Assembly (NCBI GenBank): GCA_930986425.1
Contig: CAKNJR010000001.1
Location: 1 to 64,000 of the forward strand
Source: an uncultured Clostridium sp.
Lineage (GTDB): Bacteria; Bacillota; Clostridia; TANB77; CAG-508
DNA length: 64,000 bases
Reading direction: 5' to 3'
Shown: positions 46,786 through 56,183 of the stretch, piece by piece
How positions within the stretch are numbered: the first letter of the stretch is position 1
Layout of the letters: each line of letters starts with the position of its first letter
Notes under the pieces: generated by a model
What the model saw: only the letters and a program-made list of their open reading frames with translations
The model's database searches: none
Told to the model about the DNA's origin: nothing
Program-made: the position numbers and the translations under genes

Positions 46786-46842
46786 CTTATCATCACTCCT
46801 TATAACTTTTTACATATTATCACAAAATGGCAAAAAAATAAA

Positions 46843-46880
46843 TAGTATCAAGCAAAGCTTTTCTACTTCACTTGATACTA
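46843..46880 (-). terminator. Terminator of the transfer operon
   Basis: A ten-base perfect stem TAGTATCAAG / CTTGATACTA has an 18-base loop; on the minus strand it runs into TTTATTTTTTT. It closes the conjugation operon right after the CHAP gene. Confidence 0.82.
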
Positions 46881-46883
46881 CTT

Positions 46884-48065
46884 TTATTCATATTTTGGAC
46901 TTCCATAACCCATGACCTGTTCATTGTCAAATGAATACATTCTTTCAGCACATTTATTACTTGTGTTTCCCTCTATTGTATAAATGTTTCTGTTAGTTAT
47001 ATCTGTTCTTGTAACTATTCCTACATGATCACAATTTCCATCTTGCTCGCCATTTTCATCATACCAGTCAAAAAATATTATATCTCCAACAATCGGATAA
47101 TAACTATCTCCTCTGTCATTCCATTGATTTTTTTCTTTAAACCAATTTATTCCGTCTGTGCATACAGAAAATTTAGGAATAATTCCTTTATCTATGTAAT
47201 CACATTCATTAGCACACCAACTCACAAAGCAAGCACACCATTCAACATGATTTTCAAAGCCGTACCATTTCCAGAATTTATCTCCTCCTTCATTTCCTAT
47301 TTGTGCTTTAGCAACTAATACTATTTGACTATTTGGAATTTGAGAACTGTCGTAATCTGCATCTCCATCACTATTAAATATAACGGCAACAAATCCTGCT
47401 ATTAACACTATTACAAGTATTATAAAAACAGCAATCCAACCTCCTGCTATAATTGCAGAGATTACTGCTTTCGTTGCAGCAACTACTGCTTTGATTGTAG
47501 CTATTGTTGCCTTTATAGCTACTTTTACTCCTCTTACTGTTGCTTGCATTACTTGTTTAGAAGCTCTTGCCACTCTTTGTGACATCTTAACACTTTCTTT
47601 TGCAATTATCTTACTATTTTTCGCAAATTTTTCAGTTGTCTTTATTCCTTTTTTAGCAAGTAATTTAGTATTTTTAGCAGTTTTTATGCTTTTGTTTACT
47701 CCATTTTTTATGGTTTTGCCTGATTTATCTATTACATTTTTTAATTCTTTATTATTTTTACTTTTTATTCTATTTTTTAATACTTCAACCTTTTGCTTTC
47801 CTTTAATAAAATTTTCTTTTGTTTGATTTAAAGATTTTTTTCCAACTTTATTTCCTTTTTCTATACCTTTTCTTGAAATATAACTTATATCATTTTGAAC
47901 TTTTGTACCTGCATAATCTTCTGCTGAGTTATTTTGTTCATTTATTGTAAGTTCATTTATTTTTTCTTTAGTTGTTACTATATTATTTTTAAGTTTTTGA
48001 AGTTGGACAACATCTTTATCTAATTTTTTTATTGTTCCACTCGGCTTTACTTTTATTTCTGGCAT
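46884..48065 (-). CDS. CHAP-domain peptidoglycan hydrolase of the transfer apparatus
   Basis: This 393-residue protein opens a hole in the wall for the conjugation channel. The Lys-rich N-terminal half is probably a cytoplasmic coil; an Ala/Ile-rich membrane helix follows (AVISAIIAGGWIAVFIILVI). The CHAP domain has the catalytic Cys in VEWCACFVSWCA and the His in CDHVGIVTR, followed by IEGNTSN. It plays the VirB1/CwlT role in Tn916/Tn1549-type systems. It ends the operon. Confidence 0.88.
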   Translation of the reverse strand: MPEIKVKPSGTIKKLDKDVVQLQKLKNNIVTTKEKINELTINEQNNSAEDYAGTKVQNDISYISRKGIEKGNKVGKKSLNQTKENFIKGKQKVEVLKNRIKSKNNKELKNVIDKSGKTIKNGVNKSIKTAKNTKLLAKKGIKTTEKFAKNSKIIAKESVKMSQRVARASKQVMQATVRGVKVAIKATIATIKAVVAATKAVISAIIAGGWIAVFIILVIVLIAGFVAVIFNSDGDADYDSSQIPNSQIVLVAKAQIGNEGGDKFWKWYGFENHVEWCACFVSWCANECDYIDKGIIPKFSVCTDGINWFKEKNQWNDRGDSYYPIVGDIIFFDWYDENGEQDGNCDHVGIVTRTDITNRNIYTIEGNTSNKCAERMYSFDNEQVMGYGSPKYE

Positions 48066-48083
48066 TATTACACCTCCAAACTT

Positions 48084-48857
48084 CTATATTTGTTTTGCTA
48101 CTACAACAATTCTTCCATTTTTTTGTGAATATTCACAAGTTGAAAGTGTTATCAATTTATCTCCATAATTTATATCAATTCCTGTATTATAAAATTCTAA
48201 TTTTCGACAATTTTCTATAAAATCATTTAATTCTTGTACATCACTAAAGTTTGTATAGTTATAATATTTAAAACCTTTATCTGAATAGACAACTGTTTTA
48301 AATGCAATAGCTACTTCATAAGTTTTTTCTATTGTTTTACCATTATAATAACTATAAAATTTTATATATTTATGATCTTCATAGAAACTATGTTTTTTAT
48401 AGTTGTCTAGCTGTGCAAACATACTGTTATCATTCATGTGATGTCCATAAATTATTAAATTATCACTATATTGAATATTGCAATACTCTGCAAGATATGG
48501 TGTTCCATGACTTGAATAATTCTTATAAATATTTCGATGAAGATAATAATCTCCATTTTGCATAACAGGATAATCTATATTAGTGTTTTCTATCTTTATC
48601 CAGCCTACAACATCTGAATTAATCTTTGCTATATTTTCTAAATTATACTTATTACTAGATTCTCCTTCGCTTTTTTCTATTTCAGTATCAACATTTGTAG
48701 TATTTAAATCTGGATTTTCTTCTATTACAATTTCTTGTAATTCATCATATATATCTGTTTCTTTTTTATTTTCTGCAAATTCTTTAATTATAAAGAAGCT
48801 ACTAATAGCTAATATTACTATTAGTAGCAATAAAATAATAATATATTTCTTATTCAT
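48084..48857 (-). CDS. Sortase B family protein of the ICE
   Basis: This 257-residue protein has an N-terminal anchor helix (residues ~4-22). The class B core has VGWIKIENTNIDYPVMQ, the catalytic His in IIYGHHM, and the catalytic Cys and Arg in TLSTCEYSQKNGRI. Sortase B genes are standard in Tn1549-like transfer regions and probably anchor element-encoded surface proteins. It overlaps the VirB4 gene by eight bases. Confidence 0.92.
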   Translation of the reverse strand: MNKKYIIILLLLIVILAISSFFIIKEFAENKKETDIYDELQEIVIEENPDLNTTNVDTEIEKSEGESSNKYNLENIAKINSDVVGWIKIENTNIDYPVMQNGDYYLHRNIYKNYSSHGTPYLAEYCNIQYSDNLIIYGHHMNDNSMFAQLDNYKKHSFYEDHKYIKFYSYYNGKTIEKTYEVAIAFKTVVYSDKGFKYYNYTNFSDVQELNDFIENCRKLEFYNTGIDINYGDKLITLSTCEYSQKNGRIVVVAKQI

Positions 48858-51192
48858 TTAACCCTTCTCCTGGTTTGGTAGTCATCAATTTATATAGTTC
48901 TGTATTCTTTGGAAATCTATTAGAAAAAGGAACTAAAGATGAACCTACTTTTATAAGTCCTTCTCCAGCTCCTACATTTGTTATATAACTCATTTGTAAA
49001 TCAGATATATTAAGCAATTTTGCAAGTTCTAATCTATCTGTACTTGCTTGATTAAGCATTATTATAAATTCTGAATTGGCTAGCATAGTCCTTGCAGTAT
49101 GACTTTGTAATAAATCTTCTACATTTTGAGTGATACCAGTACAAAATGCTCCATATTTTCTAACTCTTTTCCAAAGAGTAAATAAGAAATTTGCAGAATA
49201 TTCATATTGAAACAAAAGATATATTTCATCTATAAAGATATAAGTATTTTTTCCTTTTGTTCTATTTGCTGTTATTCTATTTAATATTGAATCTAGCACA
49301 ACTAACATTCCTATTGGAAGTAATTGTTTTCCTAAATCTAATATATCATAGCAAATTAAACTATTAGATGTATTTACATTAGTATTCATTGCAAAAGTAT
49401 TTAATGAACCATTAGTAAATAACTCTATTGCTAAAGCAATTTCTTTTGCTTCTTCTTCTGGTTGTTTTAATAACTCATCTCTAAAATCTTGTAATGTTGG
49501 TGGAATGCCTTGATAATTTCCTTGTTGAAATACTCTATATACATTTGCCGTACATCTATCTATTATAGATTTCTGTTTCGGTCCTAGATTATTACTTCCA
49601 ATTAGTTGTTCACATAGAGATAATATAAATTCTGATTTTAAAATTACAGGATTTGCCCCATCTCCATATTCACTATTCATATCCATTGCATTTATATGAT
49701 TATTACTTGTAGCAGATATTTTTATTACTTCTCCACCTAAAGCTTTCACTAAAGGAGAATATTCCCTTTCAGGATCTAGTAAAATAATATCTGCATTTGC
49801 ATCTTTTAATTTAATAGATGCTATTTCTTGTTTTGCAGTAAATGATTTTCCACTTCCTGACACTCCTAATATAAATGAATTTCCATTTAAAAGTTGTCTT
49901 CTATCTGCTATTATCATATTTTTACTTATAGCATTTTGACCATAAAAAATACCATTCTCGTGCCTAATTTCTTGCACTTTGAATGGCATAAATACAGCTA
50001 AAGATTCTGTTGTTAATGTTCTTAATGCATCTATTTTTCTTACACCAAATGGTAATACAGTATTAAGTCCGTCTAATTGTTGAAATCTTAATATTCCTAA
50101 TTGACACAAATTCTTACTTGCTATTTGCAATAAAGCCTCTGTATCAATGTCTAGTTTTTCTTTTGTATCATCTGTTACTACAATAGTAATAACTGCTAAA
50201 AACATTCTTTGATCTCTTAAAGTTAAATCATCTAAAAATTCTTTTGAATCATTTCTCTGTTGTTCCATATCGTAAGGTATTATTGCACTAAAATTATTAT
50301 TTGCATTTTGTTTTCTCTGCCAATTAGTTATATTTGTTTCAACACCCAATCTTCGATTCTCCGCTTCTTTTACAGCTTCATCCATTGGAATTGGAATAAT
50401 ATCTATTGATAACATCATATTCTTATTTAAATCCGTTAATTCTGAAACCATATCATCATTTATATAACTTGCATACTCTTTTAAAAATAAGACTCTACCA
50501 TATCTGTTTCCAATTTTAAAATAATCTTTTTCAAATTCAACAGTATCTGGACAAACAAAATCTTTAAAGTTATGACCTTTTTTCATAGACTCATGCAAAT
50601 TAAAATGAAATGATGTTTCCTCTCCTGTTCTATAAAAATCATGTGCAATTCTTAATCTTTCTTTTGTATCAAGTTCTATACATTTTGAACCTAATGAATT
50701 GAAATGATTTGTTAATTCTGTATATGCTCTTGTAAAATAGTTCCTTGCTTCTTCAATACTATTTTTATATACTGAAATAGTAATTATTTTTTCTTGTACT
50801 ATTTCATTTGCATTTTTAGCTTGAGATATAAGCATTTGATTATATTCTTTTCTATATTTATCTAAGTTGTCGTTAGTATCTTTTAATAGTATTCTTTTTT
50901 CAAAGTCTAATTTATTTATTCGTCTGTTGTTTATTGTAATTTTAGTTGTAGCTCCAGTATCTAATGAATTAAGTATTTCACTATAATCTAAAAACAATGC
51001 TTCTTTATCTTCTTTACTTGCAACTGCATAATTTATATCTAAAAACTTAAATGATTTAGAATACTTATTCTTTCCTACTAAAAAAATACCATCTTCCCAT
51101 ATTGCTTTTACTGGTATAATATCTTGTACACTTCTAGGAACTTTAAATTTTTCTTTATCAAGTTTAAAAATCTTTTTAAGTGTTTTCAGCAT
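48850..51192 (-). CDS. VirB4-family conjugation ATPase
   Basis: This 780-residue ATPase powers assembly of the secretion channel. It has Walker A GVSGSGKSF near residue 438 and Walker B YIFIDEIYLL near residue 645. The long N-terminal domain matches Gram-positive VirB4/TraE proteins. It overlaps the PrgI-type gene by 17 bases and the sortase gene by eight, a tightly coupled transfer operon. Confidence 0.94.
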   Translation of the reverse strand: MLKTLKKIFKLDKEKFKVPRSVQDIIPVKAIWEDGIFLVGKNKYSKSFKFLDINYAVASKEDKEALFLDYSEILNSLDTGATTKITINNRRINKLDFEKRILLKDTNDNLDKYRKEYNQMLISQAKNANEIVQEKIITISVYKNSIEEARNYFTRAYTELTNHFNSLGSKCIELDTKERLRIAHDFYRTGEETSFHFNLHESMKKGHNFKDFVCPDTVEFEKDYFKIGNRYGRVLFLKEYASYINDDMVSELTDLNKNMMLSIDIIPIPMDEAVKEAENRRLGVETNITNWQRKQNANNNFSAIIPYDMEQQRNDSKEFLDDLTLRDQRMFLAVITIVVTDDTKEKLDIDTEALLQIASKNLCQLGILRFQQLDGLNTVLPFGVRKIDALRTLTTESLAVFMPFKVQEIRHENGIFYGQNAISKNMIIADRRQLLNGNSFILGVSGSGKSFTAKQEIASIKLKDANADIILLDPEREYSPLVKALGGEVIKISATSNNHINAMDMNSEYGDGANPVILKSEFILSLCEQLIGSNNLGPKQKSIIDRCTANVYRVFQQGNYQGIPPTLQDFRDELLKQPEEEAKEIALAIELFTNGSLNTFAMNTNVNTSNSLICYDILDLGKQLLPIGMLVVLDSILNRITANRTKGKNTYIFIDEIYLLFQYEYSANFLFTLWKRVRKYGAFCTGITQNVEDLLQSHTARTMLANSEFIIMLNQASTDRLELAKLLNISDLQMSYITNVGAGEGLIKVGSSLVPFSNRFPKNTELYKLMTTKPGEGLNE

Positions 51193-51616
51193 TATTTTCT
51201 ACCTCCTTCTTTGTTTTTTTCTGCTTTTTATTTTTCTTTTCTTTATGCTTGTGTTGTGGCTTTAATATTCCTTGTTTTAATCTTTTATCTATTGTTGGTT
51301 TAAACATTTCTGCATAAATATTTTTGGATTTAAAAGTTAATCTTTTTGGAATAATAAACTCTGACTTTATGAATGCTATAATAAATTGTTCAGCAGTCAT
51401 TCCGTTATATTTAACAAATCCTAATACTGCAAAGGGTATTGCTCCTAAAATACATAGCCATGACACTGTTTCTAATCCCAGATGTGGCTTTAATGTAAAA
51501 TATAGAATTACAGCTACAGCACATGCCAATAAAGAAAAAATGAACTGCCTTAATGACAGTCCAAAGAATATGCTTTCACTAAATTCTCTAATATCTTTAT
51601 TTATTTTTACTTCCAT
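51176..51616 (-). CDS. PrgI-family transfer membrane protein (VirB3-like)
   Basis: This 146-residue protein begins VKINKDIREFSESIFFGLSL, the usual PrgI opening, and has two membrane helices (IFSLLACAVAVILYF and WLCILGAIPFAVLGF). The Lys-rich tail is cytoplasmic. It works with VirB4 as the VirB3-type inner part of the channel. Confidence 0.88.
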   Translation of the reverse strand: MEVKINKDIREFSESIFFGLSLRQFIFSLLACAVAVILYFTLKPHLGLETVSWLCILGAIPFAVLGFVKYNGMTAEQFIIAFIKSEFIIPKRLTFKSKNIYAEMFKPTIDKRLKQGILKPQHKHKEKKNKKQKKTKKEVENNAENT

Positions 51617-51619
51617 ATA

Positions 51620-51937
51620 TTATCTTGCACCTCTTTCTTTTTTCTTTCTAGTTCTATCTTGTTTTAATTTATCTTTATTTTCTTCATACCATTTTTCAAA
51701 TTTATTCCATTCTTCCTCATTCATAACAATATCTTCTATAAAGATAGGCTTACATTTTTGATGCAATTCAAACATTTTGTTTTCCCATTCTTTTATATTT
51801 TCAATAGATCTTATATTTTTTACTCCTTGATGCCATTCATCAATTTTCCCATAAGTTTTAATATAATCATCTATTGCCTCATATTTTTTATCGCCTAACT
51901 CTTTTCTTAATTTTTCATAATCTTGCATTATGCTCAT
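51620..51937 (-). CDS. Small transfer-region protein (105 aa)
   Basis: I chose the ATG at 51937 (MSIMQDYEKL), eight bases after GGAGG. The product is charged, with two helical halves, and ends in KKKERGAR. No family is recognised. It sits between the PrgI and VirB6-like genes, so it is expected to be an accessory transfer gene. Confidence 0.6.
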   Translation of the reverse strand: MSIMQDYEKLRKELGDKKYEAIDDYIKTYGKIDEWHQGVKNIRSIENIKEWENKMFELHQKCKPIFIEDIVMNEEEWNKFEKWYEENKDKLKQDRTRKKKERGAR

Positions 51938-51959
51938 ATACCAAACCTCCATTCATTTA

Positions 51960-52235
51960 TTATCTTTCTCTTTGTATTTTATTTTTTATTTTTTCTATAA
52001 CACCAAATTGAGGATATGCTTTATAACATCTGTTATCACAATGTTTAAAAAAGTCTTTTCCATTTTTTGAATACATATACATCCAATCTTCAGGATTTTT
52101 CATACCTCTTTTTATTGCATTCTCAAATGCATCATTTGGATTTTCTCTTATTTTCATACCTTCAAATATACTTCCAGCTGGGTGTACTAAATATTTAATG
52201 CCATTCTCTTCTGTATGTATAAAATCCTTGCTCAT
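51960..52235 (-). CDS. Small transfer-region protein (91 aa)
   Basis: The ATG at 52235 (MSKDFIHTEE) follows AAGGAG by six bases. It has no membrane helix; a Cys/Tyr-rich segment (FFKHCDNRCYKAYPQF) may bind metal. Unrecognised, with similar placement to the preceding small gene. Confidence 0.6.
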   Translation of the reverse strand: MSKDFIHTEENGIKYLVHPAGSIFEGMKIRENPNDAFENAIKRGMKNPEDWMYMYSKNGKDFFKHCDNRCYKAYPQFGVIEKIKNKIQRER

Positions 52236-52255
52236 ATTTATTGCTCCTTCCACTT

Positions 52256-53083
52256 TTATATTCCCATCATTTCTCTTACTATTCTGTCAGATAGTCTTAT
52301 TGTTCCTACTAAAACTAACATATTGAAAATTAGTTCTCCTATATATTTCCATACCATATTAACTGCTTCAGCTCCTGCATCTACTACTGGAGGAGATGTC
52401 GCAAATGCCGAAAATATAACACAAGCTAGTACAATTATTGCTCCTTCTAGACATACTGCCACATAACTTTTTAGAAAACTTTTACCTATATTTTGTGTTG
52501 TTTCACCTGCGAATGATGATAAAGGTATTGGAGCTATTGCTGTGTACATATATAATTTAAAAAATCTTCCATATACAGTAAGTATTAGGATAAAAGACAA
52601 AACAGTAACAAATAATCCTCCTAAAATAGTAACTGCCCATAGAGGAATGCTTTCAAAAAATCCACAATCCTCAATCGCAGTAATTATTTCTTGAGGTAAA
52701 GTCATTGCACTTGCTTGAAATGAACTTTTTGCCATTATTGTACTAACTATTCCCTGTATAATTTTAAAAACTGCAAGCATTAGTTCTAAACCATATGTAA
52801 CTATTCCTTTTGCTATTGCAAATCGTAAAAATAGTTTTACTGCTTGTTCTGGTCTTTTTAGTTCAGAAAAATTAGTGCAAGTTCTTACAACTCCAATTAC
52901 AAAAAATAATACAAGCAATGCTAATCCTATTGCCTGTAGCGCTCCATTTATATTTATAATTATTTCCCAGATAGTTCCACCTTTAAAACTAGAAGGACTT
53001 TGTGTTACTAGAGTATATATTTCTGATAGTCTTCCATTCCAAGTATCAAGTGCATTTTGTAAATTTCCTACAATCCAATTCAA
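52256..53083 (-). CDS. VirB6/TrbL-like transfer membrane protein
   Basis: This 275-residue polytopic protein has about six membrane helices (for example LQAIGLALLVLFFVIGVV, LWAVTILGGLFVTVLSFILIL, FNMLVLVGTIRLSDRI), the pattern of VirB6/TrbL channel proteins of Tn1549-type elements. It lies just after the MT-A70 methylase gene and before the small transfer genes. Confidence 0.85.
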   Translation of the reverse strand: MNWIVGNLQNALDTWNGRLSEIYTLVTQSPSSFKGGTIWEIIININGALQAIGLALLVLFFVIGVVRTCTNFSELKRPEQAVKLFLRFAIAKGIVTYGLELMLAVFKIIQGIVSTIMAKSSFQASAMTLPQEIITAIEDCGFFESIPLWAVTILGGLFVTVLSFILILTVYGRFFKLYMYTAIAPIPLSSFAGETTQNIGKSFLKSYVAVCLEGAIIVLACVIFSAFATSPPVVDAGAEAVNMVWKYIGELIFNMLVLVGTIRLSDRIVREMMGI

Positions 53084-53085
53084 AT

Positions 53086-53661
53086 TTAAGCACCTCCATT
53101 CTTATAATCTTCTAATTTTATATCACTTATAATTTCATCTCCCCATGAATCCCAACCATCTACTTTCTCTCGTGCAAAAAGTTCTATTCTAGGTAAATTA
53201 CCTACTAATTCTATAATCTTCTCTCTAACTATATCTGGCTTTTTACTATGATTTTCTATTGGAGTATCAATTATTTGATGCACTTTTTTACTAATTCTTT
53301 TTATATTTCCTTTTGTGGCTATTAAACATATCTCTGCATTTGCTCTTGTCCAATAGCCCATTCCCCAAAACCATGAGTTAGATTTTTTGTTTCTTTTCAC
53401 CCATGTAAAACCACAAGTTTTATAATTAAATCCCCATGCTTCAATTACTTTCAATCCCTCTTTTAAACATGGATAAGTTACCCATATAAATAAAATACAG
53501 TCTTTGCTTGAAATCGAATTAATAAAGTCCTTTAAATTTATGATATCTTCAATATTCATTGTTTTATAATGACTCTCTGCACTTCTTCCATTTCCTTTTT
53601 TAGACCATACTTTATATTTCCAGGGAGGATCAGCATATATAATTTGATATTTCTTCTCCAT
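53086..53661 (-). CDS. MT-A70-family adenine methyltransferase
   Basis: This 191-residue enzyme has the MT-A70 signature YADPPWKY near residue 9 and a GNGRSAESHYKTMN region. Related bacterial proteins methylate adenine N6 in DNA. It is embedded in the transfer operon between the pilin-like and VirB6-like genes, so it probably methylates the transferred strand or protects it from recipient restriction (inference). Confidence 0.88.
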   Translation of the reverse strand: MEKKYQIIYADPPWKYKVWSKKGNGRSAESHYKTMNIEDIINLKDFINSISSKDCILFIWVTYPCLKEGLKVIEAWGFNYKTCGFTWVKRNKKSNSWFWGMGYWTRANAEICLIATKGNIKRISKKVHQIIDTPIENHSKKPDIVREKIIELVGNLPRIELFAREKVDGWDSWGDEIISDIKLEDYKNGGA

Positions 53662-53684
53662 TAAATTTCCTCCTTAAATCAATT

Positions 53685-53709
53685 ATAGGCAGATATTTTA
53701 TCTGCCTAT
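53685..53709. other. Perfect hairpin between pilin and methylase genes
   Basis: ATAGGCAGAT and ATCTGCCTAT pair with a five-base loop. There is no T tract on the minus strand, so it may slow polymerase or stabilise the upstream mRNA end. Confidence 0.55.
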
Positions 53710-53712
53710 GTT

Positions 53713-54045
53713 TTAACCACCAGTTATTAAATTCAGAATTTCTTTAGAAAATGTTATGACTATTCCTCCTGCTAGTGTCATTATTCCATTAGCTCTCTGT
53801 GTGGGATCATGACTTTTCAAACTCATACCTACTTGGACAACTCCAAATCCTAAGATTATCATTCCAACTGCTCTTATTAATCCAAATATAAAATCGGATA
53901 AATTGTTTATAACAGTAAGTGGGTCATCAGCTGCAAAAACATATAATTGTTGTGCAACATTCAGTGCTATAACATATCCTATAATTATTGCTCCTTTTTT
54001 TAACATATTTTTCATAAATTTTTTAACTTTATTTTGATTCTTCAT
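53713..54045 (-). CDS. Maff2/VirB2-like pilin protein
   Basis: This 110-residue protein has a cleaved or anchored N-terminal helix (AIIIGYVIALNVAQQLYVFA) and two further hydrophobic helices (IRAVGMIILGFGVVQVGMSL, IMTLAGGIVITFSKEIL), as in Maff2-family proteins of clostridial ICEs. It is thought to form part of the transfer channel or pilus. Confidence 0.85.
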   Translation of the reverse strand: MKNQNKVKKFMKNMLKKGAIIIGYVIALNVAQQLYVFAADDPLTVINNLSDFIFGLIRAVGMIILGFGVVQVGMSLKSHDPTQRANGIMTLAGGIVITFSKEILNLITGG

Positions 54046-54093
54046 AATTTAATTACCTTCTTTCTTTATTTACATAATTTTTGCTTTTGGATA

Positions 54094-54140
54094 CAAAAAA
54101 AGCCCAGAATATTATTTTATTTTTTAATAAATTCTGGGCT
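54094..54140 (-). terminator. Terminator after virD4
   Basis: A perfect ten-base stem, AGCCCAGAAT (54101-54110) with ATTCTGGGCT (54131-54140), is followed on the minus strand by seven T. It splits the transfer region into an upstream relaxase-coupling-protein transcript and a downstream channel transcript. Confidence 0.88.
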
Positions 54141-54147
54141 ATTTTAT

Positions 54148-55971
54148 TTAACTATTAAATTCTAATTCATTTTTGTACATATTTTCTATATCTTCATTAG
54201 ATAATAATTCTATATCTAATTCATCTAAATTTATGTTTTCTATTTCTTTTGTATCTATTTGTATATCATTAATATCAAATGTAAGAGTTCCTATTGCATT
54301 TTCAGTACCACCATGTATATATTGTGGTATGTTTTTATTTCCAATAGGAGTATATTCACTATTAAAATGCTCCTTTAGATTAAATTTAAAGTCTTTTATT
54401 GGTCTTTCTCCTCGAATAAAAAGTAAAGCATAATTATTATCTAGTAATCTAACTTCGTCTGGAGTCAATAATTCTCTACCTGCTATTTGGTCATTTTCTG
54501 AATAATTGCCATGTGAACCAAAACTTCTACCATAAGAATTAGTATCTATTGTTTCCTTGCCTAGTAGTTCACTTACATATTTATGTGTACTTTGTTCATT
54601 TCCACCCAAATAAAGAAACTCATCGCAATTTCCTACTATTGATTCCCACTGTTTCTCAAATAAAGCCTTTAGTTGTGCTAAATTTTGTAGAATTATAGAA
54701 ACAGAAAGTTCTCTTGACCTCATTACAGATAATATCTTATCAAAATCATCTGGTAAACTAACATTAGCAAATTCATCCATTACAAAATGTACATGAACTG
54801 GTAAACTCCCACCATATTTATAATCAGCTAAATAAAATAATTGTTGAAATAGCTGTGTATATAGAATACTAACTAAGAAATTAAAAGAAGTATCATTATC
54901 TGGTATGATTGCAAATAAAGCTACTTTCTTTTCTCCTAAAGATGGCAAGTCCAATTCATCTGTTTGTGTTAGTTGTGCCATACTCTCTAAATTAAATTTT
55001 TCTAATCTTGATGCTAGTGTTACTTGTATTGATTTTAGAGTTTTTGCTGAACCAGAATGATAAGCTCTATAATATTTTAATGCTATATGTTCAGGATTTT
55101 TTGTTTCTAATCTATTAAATAACATATCTAGTGGACTTACATAGTCATCATCATCTTCTTTTACATCTCCTGCTCGAAGTAATTCCATAACCATTGTAAA
55201 ATTCTGTTCTTCTTCAGGTGCTTCATATCTTAAATAAAATATTAATGCCAAAAGTAACATACTTGCTGCAGTATCCCAAAATGGATCATTTGTTGTACTT
55301 CCTTTTGGTGTAGTTGATTTAAACAGGTTAGTTGCTAACTTTTGAACATCATTATCATTTTTTATATATACAAATGGATTATAACAATGTGATTTTTCCA
55401 TATTAATTAAATCTAGTATTTTTATTTCATACCCATTTTTTTCTAGTAAATAACCTGTATCTCTTAAGATTTCTCCTTTAGGATCTAATATTACATAAGA
55501 TGATGAACATTGCATTACATTTGGCTTGCAATAACTAAATGTTTTACCTGCTCCAGAACCTCCTATAACCAAAACATTAACATTTCTTCTATGTTTTTTT
55601 CCATTTAAACCAATAGAAACATTTTTCGTTAGTATTTTGTTATAATTATTAGGTTGCTTATATTTTTTATTTATTTTTCCTGCATCACCCCACTTTGCAG
55701 AACCATTTTCTTCTCTCCTTCTATAGTTTTTTCTAGTAGATTCATATAATAAAATGCATAATATATAAATTAGCAAAAAAATAAAAACAGTTTTTAAACT
55801 ATTCCCTGTAAAAATTATTTTAAAAGGATTACTGAATGCTAAACTGCCATTTTTTATTATATTTACTAATCCACCATCTATATATGGTGCTATAAGGAGT
55901 GAAATCCAAATAATAGGTATTATTCCTATTATATAAAATATTTTAGCAACTTTTTTCTCATCTTGTCTCAA
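54148..55971 (-). CDS. VirD4/TraG-type coupling protein
   Basis: This 607-residue ATPase brings the relaxase-bound DNA to the channel. Two N-terminal membrane helices precede the P-loop VIGGSGAGKTFSY near residue 137. Walker B is HFVMDEFANV, and the conserved QNLAQLKALFEKQW segment follows. It overlaps a small upstream gene and lies in the same transcript as PcfB and the relaxase. Confidence 0.94.
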   Translation of the reverse strand: MRQDEKKVAKIFYIIGIIPIIWISLLIAPYIDGGLVNIIKNGSLAFSNPFKIIFTGNSLKTVFIFLLIYILCILLYESTRKNYRRREENGSAKWGDAGKINKKYKQPNNYNKILTKNVSIGLNGKKHRRNVNVLVIGGSGAGKTFSYCKPNVMQCSSSYVILDPKGEILRDTGYLLEKNGYEIKILDLINMEKSHCYNPFVYIKNDNDVQKLATNLFKSTTPKGSTTNDPFWDTAASMLLLALIFYLRYEAPEEEQNFTMVMELLRAGDVKEDDDDYVSPLDMLFNRLETKNPEHIALKYYRAYHSGSAKTLKSIQVTLASRLEKFNLESMAQLTQTDELDLPSLGEKKVALFAIIPDNDTSFNFLVSILYTQLFQQLFYLADYKYGGSLPVHVHFVMDEFANVSLPDDFDKILSVMRSRELSVSIILQNLAQLKALFEKQWESIVGNCDEFLYLGGNEQSTHKYVSELLGKETIDTNSYGRSFGSHGNYSENDQIAGRELLTPDEVRLLDNNYALLFIRGERPIKDFKFNLKEHFNSEYTPIGNKNIPQYIHGGTENAIGTLTFDINDIQIDTKEIENINLDELDIELLSNEDIENMYKNELEFNS

Positions 55972-56170
55972 GTGTGTATTTTCCTTTTATATTTTTATTT
56001 AGTGATAAAGATTTTTTATTTATAGGGGTATTTAACAGATTTATTATTAATCTGTCTATAATTTCTGTATCAATATTTTGTTGCAATTTTGTATTTCTAA
56101 ACTCATTTAATGCATTTAACATTAATTTATAATCATATTTATCTAATATTATTGTTCTTGTTTCTTCCAC
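55958..56170 (-). CDS. Small helical protein (70 aa), paralogue of the 63.2-63.5 kb protein
   Basis: A GTG at 56170 follows AGGAGG by nine bases. The product contains IILDKYDYKLMLNALNEFRNT, similar to LSDEEQRIILYALNELRTE in the protein encoded at 63207-63497. The two seem to be copies of one small ICE gene. Function unknown. Confidence 0.65.
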   Translation of the reverse strand: MEETRTIILDKYDYKLMLNALNEFRNTKLQQNIDTEIIDRLIINLLNTPINKKSLSLNKNIKGKYTLETR

Positions 56171-56183
56171 TTAAAAAATCCTC

